The position numbers were made by a program, and so were the translations under genes. A stretch of 57,527 nt of DNA from NCBI GenBank assembly GCA_013115145.1, contig JAAPAO010000175.1:1-57527 (forward strand), given 5' to 3'. This DNA is from Perkinsus chesapeaki. Its lineage: Eukaryota > Perkinsozoa > Perkinsida > Perkinsidae. A model generated the notes under the pieces. It did no database searches and was not told the origin of the DNA. It saw only the letters and a list, made by a program, of their open reading frames with translations. Of the stretch, positions 36,805 to 48,096 are shown piece after piece. Within the stretch, counting starts at the first letter, position 1; each line of letters begins with the position of its first letter.

Positions 36805-37850
36805 ATGTTGCTGCCTAAGATCACCTTGCTTGTATTCGCAAGTGTTGTCATTGGGGTGGAAGTGGACGACGCGGAGCTTCGCAAACTCGAGCAGACCGTG
36901 GAAATGATGGAAGCTCTCTTGGAGCGATTTGAAAAGAATGGCTGGTGACCAGGCGAGGCCGCCATAAGATGTTCAGTGGGCTCCTTCAGTCTCGCCAAGC
37001 ACCAAGAAAATCCGGAACCAGAGGACGAGGAAGACTCGGTCAAAAACGACGACGATATCGTACGTCATTGGCAAAGAGGCCCCCCGACTGAAACGGGTGA
37101 GGTGACCGCCCTCAGGACCCAGAGAACCCACCGCCATGGTACCTTCCTCGAGTGCCCAACGGCATTCTCATGTGGCTCAGCGCTAGAGCTCCAGATCTCC
37201 TCATACCACTGAGGATGAGCCCAAATGTTCCAGAGCCACCATTCAGATTCACCGATCCCTCGGATCCTCTACCGATCGTTACGAGTGAAAGCAAGCAAGT
37301 TCAAGCACCTCCCCTTCAAACAAGATCGTGTCCCCTCAGGCCTGATGAAACTGGCGAGGAAGGGCCCTTTGGGAAGCAGCCCGAATGGCCCCGAGGATTT
37401 GGTGACCGCCTGTCTGTCATTAAGTTCGACTATATAATAGACCCCGAGACAGGCCAGGCTCGGGCTCCCGAGGACGATACTGCCAACGCGGTGAGGCTTC
37501 CTCCGCTACCTATCGGATGGATGCTGTTGTCCAGCAGGTCCGGACGGCTTGCGAATATCTCCTTCCTCTGGACATCTGTGGCGAGCCAGATCCACAGACA
37601 TGCGATGGTCTAATAGTGTCCATCGGTCCCAGGACCAACTGCCATCAGCTTTGCCGTAGAAAGCAGTTATACTGTCTGGATGCGTGGGATGATGAGGACA
37701 CCGAGGGATGCCCGACTGCTGGGCTCATCGACAGGATCGGGTACGCTAGCTGCTGCTGTGAACTCTTCAGCATTGTCACTTTTCAGGTGTGATGCCGCTC
37801 CTCGACGGAGTCAAGTGTGCCGATGTAGTCTGCTTCCACCATCCGACTAG
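36805..37850 (+). CDS. Secreted protein with Cys-rich C-terminal domain
   Basis: Five exons (36805-36944, 36990-37096, 37153-37490, 37535-37740, 37787-37850) join in frame to 284 residues. A good signal peptide opens the protein (LPKITLLVFASVVIGVEV), followed by a short coiled coil (LEQTVEMMEALLERF), an acidic Glu/Asp segment and a Pro-rich middle. The last 90 residues hold about 11 Cys, in blocks such as TACEYLLPLDICGE, NCHQLCRRKQLYC and a final VCRC. This looks like a disulphide-stabilised extracellular module. I do not recognise the family. The final intron, GTACGC...TTTCAG, must be removed, otherwise the frame ends early at 37792. Confidence 0.75.
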
Positions 37851-37912
37851 CCCAGCCTCAGTTGCGTTGAACAAAACACACATGCCTTCAAAGAAACGAA
37901 TAATACTCAGGA

Positions 37913-39472
37913 TTAATGACAAACATCTTCCTGTTCTCGGCGACGCCTTCGCAGTCTAGAGCTCTGCTGCATCAACATCGAGCATCCATCTCCGAGGTCC
38001 AGCCGGACATTCACGTCCTCGGGGTCCAGCCCCTCCACCCCGGCCAGTTTCTTACGGACGTCCTCAGCAGCCTCTCGAGCATCATCAAGACCACTCAGTG
38101 TCCTCGATTGCCCACCAGTGGGACGAAGACCAATGGAAATGTCCGCCCTCGCCGAAACATCGGAGCCACCGGTGTTTGAGAAGTGAACAGTGACATCTTC
38201 AACCGGCAGGTAGCCGGCCAGCCTCGACCGAACCTCCTTCTCGATCCTCGACGCCGACAGCCCAGAGGAGTCACCTTCCTCCTCCTCCTCATCGGGCTTC
38301 GTCTGTTCCACAGTGGCCGGGGCCAGGTTGACCATAACCTCGCCAATACTAGGATCCGCCTCGGTGACGGCCCTACGTAATGTTACAGCCGCTTGGTATG
38401 CGGCAGATACCGTCATCGATTCCGGTACTAACATCTGGAGGTCTACCATCGTATAGGGACCGGACCGTCTCGCCCGGAGATGTTTCACATCGATGACATC
38501 TGGGGAAGACTTGAGAGCAGCGGCCCGCACAGTGTCCAGCAGAGCCTGGTGGCCCACACGCTTGTCCAACAGCTCGACCATGGCGTCCCAGGTGAGGGAG
38601 ATACCAGTCTTACCAACCATTGCCGCCACCACCAGACCGGCGACCGGATCAGCCAGGCTAGTCAGACTCGACATTGATATCCCGATGAGGGCCACTATCG
38701 AAGACAAGGCGTCCGATCGGTGGTGATAGGCATTCGCTATGACCACGGAGGAGTTGGCCTCCCGACCGACGTGGACGGTCCATCGGAACAATGCTTCCTT
38801 GACCACTATAGAGGATATAACTCCAGCAAGGGCCAATGGATAGTTGGTTATCTCCCCAAGTTGAGCGGCTTCCGAGGCACCATGTTCGGCGACGGCAGAG
38901 AGTACTGTACCGAGCGGACCACCGATGCTGCCCAAGTGCGGCAGGCCCACAGCCATTATGATGTCAATGGCGTGCATGCCAATACCGGCGGCAGCCAGAC
39001 AGACCATCCCTCCGACCATCAGGGAGCCTAAGGCCTCGTATCTGCCGTAACCGTACGGGTAGTTTTTATCCGGTGGTCGGCGAGACAGCTTAACAGTGCC
39101 AAGTGTGACGAAATCACTAAGTAGATCCGAGATAGAGTGGAAGGCATCGGCCACAAGGGAGGCGCTGCCGCTGCTGAGACCAGCGCCCAGTTTAAAGGCG
39201 CTAAGCCCGACATTGCTGACCAACCCCACCCACGTGACTTTGGTACATGCCTTCTCTGCCTCCACATCCTCCTTACTCTTTGTACCATTTAGGGGAGTAA
39301 CCAACGCCTGGGTATTGTGCCATCGGATGAGCCGGACAGGTGGACTGCTCCGGGCTAGGGGGCCGAGGACTCGCAGGGCCGGCAGAACCCCGGCCGCCGA
39401 CGCGGGCAGCAGATGGCGGCCCGCAACTGTGAGCATGAGAAACAAACTGTCTGACAGAAGTACGCCACCCAT
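37913..39472 (-). CDS. Cation diffusion facilitator metal transporter
   Basis: Intronless, 519 residues. CDF proteins exchange Zn, Mn or Fe for protons. Two HxxxD metal sites are visible: LVADAFHSISDLLSD in helix 2 and NAYHHRSDALSS in helix 5. About six membrane helices span residues 80-330. KNYPYGYGRYEALGSL is the typical loop after helix 2. The HHRSD form is common in MTP/SLC30A9-like organellar members, so Mn/Fe/Zn transport in a mitochondrion or plastid-like compartment is an inference. The N-terminal 60 residues (hydrophobic, Arg-containing) could be a targeting sequence. The C-terminal 170 residues are longer than usual and include an acidic EEEEEGD linker. The gene lies 71 bp downstream of the Mak11-like gene, same strand. 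Confidence 0.92.
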   Translation of the reverse strand: MGGVLLSDSLFLMLTVAGRHLLPASAAGVLPALRVLGPLARSSPPVRLIRWHNTQALVTPLNGTKSKEDVEAEKACTKVTWVGLVSNVGLSAFKLGAGLSSGSASLVADAFHSISDLLSDFVTLGTVKLSRRPPDKNYPYGYGRYEALGSLMVGGMVCLAAAGIGMHAIDIIMAVGLPHLGSIGGPLGTVLSAVAEHGASEAAQLGEITNYPLALAGVISSIVVKEALFRWTVHVGREANSSVVIANAYHHRSDALSSIVALIGISMSSLTSLADPVAGLVVAAMVGKTGISLTWDAMVELLDKRVGHQALLDTVRAAALKSSPDVIDVKHLRARRSGPYTMVDLQMLVPESMTVSAAYQAAVTLRRAVTEADPSIGEVMVNLAPATVEQTKPDEEEEEGDSSGLSASRIEKEVRSRLAGYLPVEDVTVHFSNTGGSDVSARADISIGLRPTGGQSRTLSGLDDAREAAEDVRKKLAGVEGLDPEDVNVRLDLGDGCSMLMQQSSRLRRRRREQEDVCH

Positions 39473-39543
39473 GGGAGGAATAACTCAACAGCACCATGAA
39501 GTGAAACTGGTACGTTGGTAGATGCCGTCGGCAGCGGGGGGGC

Positions 39544-40786
39544 CTATGCGAACTTAACGTGCTTCTTCTTTCCCTTCTTCTTGGCCGGTTTCGCCTCCTC
39601 CTCCACCACTTCAGTTGGCTCCTCCAATGCCTTGTGATTCCTTCGTCGTCTACGTTTGTGACTTTCCTCTTTTTTGCCATCCTCATGCTCAATGAGCGTT
39701 CCTGTACAGGCGGCTGTGATTCGGCAACCACTGTCCACACTAGCGACGCCGGCCAGCTCTCCCCCGGCCAACTGCCACAGTATGAATCGGCCATCGGAGC
39801 ACACGGTGACCAGTAGTGTCAGATCCTCCTCGTCAAGGGCCACCATGATGGCCTTCACTCGACTCCCGTGGGCGAAGTTACCCTCCTCATCATCAGCATC
39901 AGAAGGGTGGACCTCACTTTCCTCTACTAGATCGCCATTTGGTGCCACCCTCAGGACCACCAGAGACCCATCTGCCTTACCAACAACGAGGCAGCCGTCG
40001 ACGAAGCACATACTGGATAGAGTGGCATGGTCACTCTCATAGGGCTGCGGAAGGGAGCCATCTCCCCCGGGCTGGTCCGACACTGACAGCACCTGTGCCT
40101 TCCTCTGCATCATAATTGCGTATCCTTCTTTGCCGCCACCAATCTTGACCCATTCGACGTCTCTGACAGGCTCGTGGACTTTATTAACTGCAGCACAGGT
40201 CCCTCGAGTAAGGTCCCACATCCTCAGCTCTCCAGCCCCGGCCGACAGGGCCAATCTACCACTAGGATGGATGGCGATGGCATCCACGCAACCGTCAGAG
40301 TGGGCCCGGAAAGACTTCAGCACTCTGCAGTCCGACAACCTGGTTAATGCTATTTTACCGTCGGCAGCTCCAGAGAGAATACATTGCGCACTATAAAGAA
40401 CAAAAGATACGCCATCGAAGATCGGATGCCCCCTACCTTGGTGTTGCGGCCAAAGCAGTGACGCTGCCTTCATGGACATCTAGGGACCCCTTCGCCTGAC
40501 GCTTCACCGTGTCGTATAGCCGAATGGTCTCATCGCTGCCACCAGTGGCAAGCAGTCCACCTTTGCCGGCACAACACACCTTAACAGCCCCGAGATGGGA
40601 CGAGAAGCCAAACACCTGTATAAGTGGTGACACGGGTGGTGACTCGGTGGACCGTTGCTCTACCTGTTTAAGCTCGTAGCCTTCCTCATCATCTACTTGT
40701 ATTTTACGGACCTCAACTCCAAGTAGAGCGCCATCATAGGTGCCAGCGCTCACTACAGCAACAGCCTCATCTTCGACAGAGGCCAT
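39544..40786 (-). CDS. WD40 ribosome-biogenesis factor, Mak11/PAK1IP1-like
   Basis: Two exons, 40437-40786 and 39544-40390, join in frame (AAG/GTAGGG donor, TTTATAG acceptor) to 398 residues. WD repeats include FSSHLGAVKVCCAGKGGLLA then GGSDETIRLYD, VHEGSVTALAATP, and CILSGAADGKIALTRLSD then HSDGCVDAIAIHPSGRLALS followed by ELRMWDLTRG. The order, the SGGSDETIRLYD repeat and the Lys-rich nuclear tail (KPAKKKGKKKHVKFA) are typical of Mak11/PAK1IP1, which loads Rlp24 for early 60S assembly. The start is MASVEDEAVAVVS, as the upstream in-frame Met lies in probable leader. The gene is head-to-head with Utp13 at 41100, 313 bp apart. Confidence 0.88.
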
Positions 40787-41099
40787 TTTAGTAACAAGAT
40801 ACGAAATAGGTTGATAGACCACCCCCGCCCAAAAAGAATATATTTGATATGCTCTGATTAATTGTAAAATTTATTCAGTATCGATTGTGCGTCACCTTTC
40901 CAGGTCAATGCTATGATGATTGTTGCGCAAATGGCTGTTGCAAAGAGGGCTACTCAATTTGTTAATGTTGATTTTTCTGATTAAAAAATATAATGAAATG
41001 CTGGTACTGGGAATCGAACCTTTGCGGGATTGCTATACACGGGTTTACCTATATCATTTGGCTGTCACTGATATCCAATCAGATTGGTTCTCAATCAGT
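40787..41099. promoter_or_regulatory. Shared divergent region of two WD40 ribosome-biogenesis genes
   Basis: The two starts point outward with 313 bp between. Inside, 41003-41031 reads on the minus strand as a tRNA 3' end (AAGGTTCGATTCCCAGTACC, then AGCA). No classical promoter motif is seen. Confidence 0.45.
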
Positions 41100-44000
41100 A
41101 TGGCCGCTGCCACCGACGTGAATGGCGGTCTTGCCGAGTCATTCAAAGTGTCGCGTACAGTATCAAGCTTCTACACTGGAGGGCGTATCCTTTACGGTGC
41201 GGGTTCAGGGAAGCTGTTCTCTCTCTGTTCTGAAGGGGTACTACTGTGGGGAAGGTATCCCAGCCGAATACTGCTCCTTAGGTGAGGATGGTGGACCCTG
41301 CCACTGGGGAAGTAGAATGCGAAATTGACGTTGAAAATGATGGTATCACCACATTCGCCGTTCATGACACCAACGATGCCTGCCTACGTCGAGCGGTCCA
41401 AGGTAGGTCTGGCCCCGCCAATCAACAACATACCTCCATCGTAGGGTATACTGGCGAGGTCGTTGCTATGCTGGTGACAGCATGTCGCTCACAGTTGTTA
41501 AGGCACTGGGTCATCACGGCTCGAGAGAGATCAGATGACACCACAGAGGGGCTTCCGAAGTTCCAAGCCCAGCTCCTTCGAAGTTGGGCCTCATCCCAAA
41601 GCGTCATCACCTGTATAGACTTCGATACCTCCGGTGGCCTAGTCGTCACCGGTGGCGTCGACAACAGCGTTAAGGTTTGGGATATCCCCGGATACTTCTG
41701 TAGGTCGCATCAATGTAGCTTATCCGACTTGCCCAATCCAGGTACGCATCACCTTCGTGGGCACAACGCCCCTGTGTCCCATGTACGGTTCTTGCCGGAC
41801 CAGGCGAGGCTGGCATCGGTGAGTGATGACTTTGAGATTAGGGTTTGGGATTTAGTGCAAGCTGCTGCGGCTTCGGGACGGAAGGGAGGCTCCCAGTGTC
41901 AAATGGTAGTATAGGATGCCGTGGGTGGGGATAGAACCTGGGTCGTCATCATGTAGATACTTAGGGACCACCAGTCCTCCATAACTTCCATTGAAATTGG
42001 CGGCCCTCACGGAGAGGTACTTGCTCTTTTATCGTCACTCGCCATCAAATTCGCCTCAGACTCTGATCTCCGCTGGTAAGGACCAGATGATTAATTTCTG
42101 GGACGTCACACTAAAGAAGGAAGAGGAAGGTCGACGAGATATCATTCGAAAGCCGGCGCACGTTGTACTGGTCTTCGAGGCCGTCCACGACATCTGCCTC
42201 CTACCGAACAAGCTCCTGGCTGTAGTGGGGGAAGAGGGTACTGCAGTTGCTCCATCAACTACTTTGGAGAGGTCTCCGAGTAGGTACGGTGAAATTGTGG
42301 GATCCTATCAGACGACATTGCTTCGACGAAAAGAAGGCGGGGGACTTCGGAGTGACCGGCAGCTTTATTCATGTAATGCGGGAGCTCTTCTAAGGGGGGA
42401 TATGTCTTGGCTTACTTAGGCGTTCTGGGTGTCCACGATGGGCGGAGAAGGTCAGCTCTGTACGGTGGGTGAGGACAGGACGCTCAGTCTGTGGAGGGCA
42501 GCGGTGGTGGAAGGGGATAGGCCCCAACGATATGAGGACGCCAAGCTGGGCTGGGAACGGCAAATTATGGGAGATCTTGATGAGGTTATATCAACCAAAT
42601 GGATTGGCAAAGACAGCGTCATAGCAAGTACTAGGGTGGACCATGGGGGAGGAGAAGGAAGACGGTATATACCTAGGTTTCAATGATGCCAACCCTCGGG
42701 TACTATCGGGGTTGTCGAGCGACGCCAAGTCACAGATCTCTACGACGCCTCTGACCGGTCATGACGGTACAGTGCTCACCATTGCTGTTGGTGGCAAAGG
42801 AGGCCGCGGACCAACTGAGGCGCTTTATGCTATAACTGGGTCGAAGGACCAGACGGCGAGGGTGTGGAGTTTGGAGAGTAAAAAGTGTCTGGCTGTTCTC
42901 AGAGGTAAGGCAATCGTCTCTGGTGGGGATACCGGATATATTTTAGGTCACACTGGCGCCGTCACGGGGGTAGCGTTAAGCAGGCGACGACCAGGGAAGG
43001 CCTTCACCTGTGGGAGATTTAATGAAGGATTTCGGTGGTATATCATGACTCAGGTTCGGAGGATAAAACAGTGAAATTGTGGGACATCTCCGAGGCCCTC
43101 ACCAACACCACTGATGAGCCTATCGAGGTCCGTCATGACCTGATGAATGTTATATAATCGTTTTAAGGTCACCTCGGCCGCCGCCACTGTTGTAGCTCAT
43201 CTGAAGTCGGCAAATGATGTCCAATGTGCTCCTAATGACAAGCTCATCGCCTCCGCTGGTCAAGACAAGCTGGTAGGACCATCCCTCTCCGCCAACTGCC
43301 ATGGCTGGTGTTTTAGATCAAAGTGTGGAGGGTTGATGCAGCGGGCAGCCTTCAACATCTTGAACTAGCAGGAACCTGTACCGGACATCGTCGGGGCGTC
43401 TGGAGTGTGGACTTCTCCCCGGTTGACAAGGTAAGCGCTTCGACTACTACTGTCGGTGTGTTCTACCGACTTCCCCCAAGGATATCATAGTTTTAATCTA
43501 TCAATAATTCATATATTTACTATTTTATATATCTCCTCTAATGCTATATTTATAATAATATAGACTAATAGTGGTATAAATATAGATAATGTGTCCAATA
43601 TTGATAATATATCGCTACTTTCCCCTCATAATGAATCCTAGATGTCAAATTCAATCTCACATGTATTCCTTCAAGGATGAAACCCGCCTTCGGTTCCGTA
43701 GAACTTGGTATGGCAAGCGACAACATTCCCCCTCGCCCTCATTTAAGACTGGTGTCCACATCTCCACAGATTTTCGACAGAAACTCTTTTTTTGAAATAC
43801 CATCAATCATGATAGTAATTTCACAGGTATTGGCCTCCGCATCCGGTGACTCTCTTGTTAAGCTTTGGAACCTCACCGACTACACCTGCATCAGAACTTT
43901 CCAAGGCCATGAACATGCCGTCCTCAACGTGAGCATCTCCTCCTCTTCATTCCACCGGGTTATCTTTCATCGGTCAGGTTTGCTTCATCGGCACTCTTGG

Positions 44001-45073
44001 AATGCAGCTGGTCTCCTCGGGCGGCGATGGTCTGGTCAGATTGTGGCACATCAGAACGAGCGAGTGCGCTGCAGTGTTGGAAGGCCACGATGATCGTGTT
44101 TGGAGCATGGACGTAGGTTGCCGCTGCTGGGATTCGAACCCGGGACCTGCCTTCCAGGCCAACGCTTCCACCAACTGCTTGGTCACGGGCGGGGCTGATA
44201 GCAAGCTATTGTTGTGGGAAGACTGTACAAGTGAAGAGAAGGAGAAGACTCAGCAAGCATCAGCGGAGGTCGGCCCTCAATTCTGTGGCGCTGCGGTCAT
44301 CGTTTTCATTTTCAGGCGGCTCAACGGGACACTCGAATCCGCATTCTATTGCTTCAAGGCAAACATAAGGAGGCGTTGGATCTTGCATTGAAGCTTCGAC
44401 GGCCAGGTGAGGAAGGCAGGGATATGACGGCAGCGGTAATGTTGATATGTCAGGTCTGATGAAGACCGTGCTGGAAGACCATGCCTGGAAATCTCTGACT
44501 GCCGCAATGGAGCATTCTGATGGCGATGTTGAAAATAAGGACTTGAGCATCGGCAATTGGGTTGAGAGTCTCAAAGAGGATGATCTCGAGGCTCTCATTG
44601 ACGTAGAATGCAATGATGGTCTGTATGGTGGGATGATGTTATCGATCAGGTTTGCGGGAGATGGCAGACAACTGCGAGGAATTGCGACTTGGCACATTCC
44701 GTCATGAACGAGATATTCAAGCGGATACCGGTAGGCGGATGCAATGTATTCGAAGCGACTGCAGTCGTTCGTTGTTATTAGGCTTCGCGTCTCTACCGAA
44801 TGGAAGGCATTGCTTCTTTCCTCGATTCCTTTGTTGCCTATGGCGCCAAGCATCTCAGAAGGTAACCAACCCTCCACACTTTCAATGCCAGCTGTTGGCT
44901 TCAGATTGGAGGCCCACACGTCACGAGCGTTCCTGTGTGATGGGATCTTGGCCAGCGTGGGGTCGGCCAATGTTCTTCCGGAGCTGTCGGAGCGTCGCAT
45001 GATGAGTATCATTACCGATGATGAACCAAATGCCAAGCGACAGCGATCAGCCAACGATGTAGCTTCATCTTGA
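41100..45073 (+). CDS. WD40 SSU processome protein Utp13/TBL3-like (multi-exon)
   Basis: Utp13 belongs to the UTP-B complex of the 90S pre-ribosome and works on 18S processing in the nucleolus. MAAATDVNGGLAESFKV then VSSFYTGGRILYG starts the first propeller. WD repeats follow in many small exons: SGGLVVTGGVDNSVKVWDIP, LRGHNAPVSHVRFL then SVSDDFEIRVWDL, TLISAGKDQMINFWDVTLK, ITGSKDQTARVWSLESKKC, ASASGDSLVKLWNLTD, LVSSGGDGLVRLW and GHDDRVWSMD. The last is followed by ANASTNCLVTGGADSKLLLW after a 45-bp intron. The Utp13 C-domain is seen as VLEDHAWKSLTAAM. Conserved repeats plus this C-domain make the identification good. The end at 45073 (NDVASS) fits a Lys/Arg-rich tail. Some joins near 42300, 43100 and 44650-44760 are not settled. 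Confidence 0.85.
41906..41964 (+). other. Intron with antisense tRNA T-arm-like sequence
   Basis: Between a GTAGTA donor and a CTTAG acceptor in the Utp13 gene. It contains TGCCGTGGGTGGGGATAGAA then CCTGGG, whose reverse complement resembles a tRNA T-arm. Donor and acceptor are approximate because phase is not settled. Confidence 0.45.
44113..44157 (+). other. 45-bp intron with antisense tRNA T-arm-like sequence
   Basis: Runs from GTAGGTTGCCG to CTTCCAG between WSMD and ANAST of Utp13. It contains GCTGGGATTCGAACCCGGG. Length is a multiple of three and there is no stop, so retained RNA could be translated. Confidence 0.7.
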
Positions 45074-46499
45074 ACTACCAACGTATCTTCTACCAAAATC
45101 AACGTCATATGTTTCTCCAAAAGGTTACATTATTTAAAGCAGTCTTGAGTTTCACCAGTTAAGGTTGGGGCAGATGAGAACCTTAGCCCAGTCGCTACGC
45201 GTCGGCTGGTTCATGCGAAAACCGCCACAGTCATGAACACTCTATGACGACTCTGGTCTTAGATATCTAACTACACCACCTTTGTGCAGTGTACATGTGA
45301 ACGCGTAACTGCTTTTCGCACATACAAACGGAAAGTATAATGTTGCTAATTGGACAGCTAGTAGTGCGCAACTTGGTCACCTGCTGTGGATTGGCCCCAA
45401 CCGTTGGCTGGGCTAAAGACGCACAATATACGCAGCTCTGGGAAACGAAAGAAGATCGAACATCTTCAACACTTTTGGAAGAGGGTGCTTCCCTGAGCAG
45501 TTTATCTAGCACTAAACCCGTTTGATTTAACAATAGTACTAGACGATATCACTAATTCATTCAACTCGACGAGTAAAGGTCAAAAAGTGGAAGTTGTGTA
45601 TAGTCGGAGAGGTCTAGACTTCAACGTTCAAATATATCGTACTTACGATGATAAAGATTCCCACAGGAACCTTCAAGGTCTCCGACTCATTCCGTGGGTT
45701 TGGCACGGTACTGACACTCGCGCAGGATCATAGCAATGTCCTATTGGTGACCGAGCATCTGGCGTATAAGGTTATGTAGTTCGCAGCCATTCTTAGTTTA
45801 CTTACGTGATTCTGTGACGCTGAAAGGCTGCCATGGTGCTTCTTGCTCAGTATCTTTGTCGACACAAAGTCAAACACCCGTCCAGCTTGATGGGCATTTG
45901 CAGCAGCTCGCAGTCTACTGTGCTCAATACTAACAATGGTTAGTACCAACATTTTTATCTTCTTCAATGAAAGTCTCTCTTCGCTTCATGTCCACAAAGA
46001 AACCATACTCTGTTAATGGTGTGTCCTAACCGTGATCTATGATTCACCAGGTGATGCCTGCAGGCAGCAGAGATACTATTCGCTGCCAGGATATGGCGCG
46101 GCACCTCATCGCATGCTGACCTATGTCTACAGAGAAACAACCACAAGCCACAGGCTTCCTGTGCCGCACGGGATAGAAGCAGACCCTAGTTTTCCTGTAA
46201 CACTAAGCATGTCCTACCATTACATCCTCCATCGCCATACAGACTTACGATTAGTGAGGCATAAAGAACGAGCTGCAAGTACAACTCGCTCCAGTGGAGC
46301 TTCAGCTCGCCACCCCGCATTCTTATCAAAACAAGGTTAGCCGTTCTGGCTATATGACTCAGAGCTGAATGTCCTAGATATGGTGAACTTTTCAGTTGTT
46401 CACTCCCGTACGCAGTGTTTGGAATACAAGGTGCTAGCGAGATCGGTCCTATTGATCTCATTGTATCGCACCTGATTGACATCGGCTGACGTTGTTTCT
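45074..46499. other. Spacer between Utp13 and the cathepsin array
   Basis: No supported gene. A frame at 45340 (MLLIGQLVVRNLVTC) has a hydrophobic start and might be a lost signal-peptide exon of the decayed cathepsin, but I cannot link it. Confidence 0.35.
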
Positions 46500-48096
46500 A
46501 AGAGCGGGGCTAAGGGCTCTTTGGACAAATTCAAGGAAGAAGAAAGTATGTAAGCTGAACGGCAGTTTTGATCACCGATGCTCTTGAGAGGTCTGGTATA
46601 TTTTGTTGATGAAGAGGTGAAGCATTATGGAAAACTTGAGGCGGATGCGTCAGGAGAAAGTTCCGTCAGAGACTCGGCCTTCGAGCCGCTAAAGAACGTA
46701 TCTACGGCAAGTCGACCAGCCCTAATGCAGGCTACTGTGGATAAATTAAACTCAAAGCAGCGTAGCTGGGTTGCTTCCAAACATCAGCCGCTATTCCGGG
46801 GTAAGTCGAATGCTGTTAGGTTGAGGCAATACTCTGGGAATAAGAACGGCTGTTGGTCGATACGCGCTCACACATAGCTCATAAATTCGAGCCTCAGGTG
46901 CCTCCCTTGCTGGTGTCTTGACAGTGCCTGGGAGACAGAAGCTCGATGAAAATGTCAGAAACTTACTTCCTAAGGACCCTACCATGCTTAGCGTCACAAG
47001 TCTGCCACCGACCTTTGATCCCCGCGAGAAATTCAGAGAATGCGCCAGTGTGATAGGGCATGTCCGGTAGGAGGCCGCTCTGCCACTGATAGGGCACCAA
47101 GATCGGAACCGCTCAGACTCCAGGTCGTGTTTAGCAGTGTCTACTGTGACTGTTCGTAATTCTCAGAGACCAGGCCGTCTGTGAATGCTGCGCGGTCATA
47201 TCAGCCGTTGCAGTTCTTAATGATCGTTTGTGTATAAGAACAAATGGGAAGTTCAACAAGCTACTTTCCCCGGCCTATGTTGCTTAGAGTAATGCTCTCA
47301 GGAGGAGATTACGCGCCTGCTAACGAGATGACAGCAGGCAATGGGTGCTGGCCATACAACTTCCCCAAGTGTGCTCATTGTAACCAAGGAACGAGGAAGT
47401 ACCCTTCTTGTCCTTACGTAATTAGAACTCCTCTCTAGGACCCCAACTTTTTTTATTCGATTTCTTCAGTACCCCTACCCGGCCCGTACTTGCCTCTCTA
47501 CTTGTACCAACCAGAAATATGGAGCAAAGCTTAACGAGTAAGATCTTCGTCAGAAGTCGCCAATTTCTGCGCCCTGCAGCAACTTGCATTTTGTGGAACC
47601 CCCTGGAATGGCCCTTCTACCGCGTGATACTGGTATGATAAAGAGAGAAATATTCATCAACGGATCGGTAAGATGTTTCTCTTAAAGGGAGCCGTAGCCT
47701 GGGGCACATGTTGGTTAATACGATTTCCAGACTAATTGGACTGAGGAAGCACGGAAAATGCCTTTGTAAAATGCCCGTGGCTTGCTGCTCCCAGGCCGGT
47801 TCCGAACCGAACTTCAATTCAAGATTATTTAGGTCACAGCGACTTTCGACCTTTACCGAGACTTCTATTTCTATAAGTCTGGTGTGTACAAACACGTGGG
47901 TGGTGATTTCCAGTTCTACCACACACTTAAGCTAATTGGTTGGGGTAGGGCAGGAAATGAAGTGTTGGTTGGTTGCATGGAGTGGTTGGCAGTGAATAGC
48001 TGGAATGAAGAATGGGGAGAAGGAGGACTTTTTAGAATAGCCTTTGGTCAATGTGAAATAGAATATGAGGTTACTTACGGTAACCCTAAACTTTAG
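46500..48096 (+). pseudogene. Cathepsin B-like gene, decayed tandem copy
   Basis: Pieces of a papain-family cathepsin B appear in the right order but in different frames. They are a pro-region (FVDEEVKHYGKLEAD, then KLNSKQRSWVASKHQ), a mature start (LPPTFDPREKFRECASVIGH), the active-site region (ECCAVISAVAVLNDRLCIRT) and the occluding-region block NGCWPYNFPKCAHCNQGTRK. The 3' part reads FYRDFYFYKSGVYKHVG, KLIGWG and AVNSWNEEWGEGGLFRIAFG. The QGSCGSCWAF site is not intact (ECCAV). Several stops interrupt the frames, and the 3' splice acceptor that copy C uses (TTCCAG) reads TTTCGAC here. The family degrades proteins in lysosomes or outside the cell; this copy is very probably inactive. Confidence 0.82.

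Noticed and set aside
37152-37613. Longer reading of the secreted Cys-rich gene through intron 3 in one frame
   Set aside because: It loses the Cys module; the GTGAGG/CCAG junction gives the exact phase needed and more Cys.
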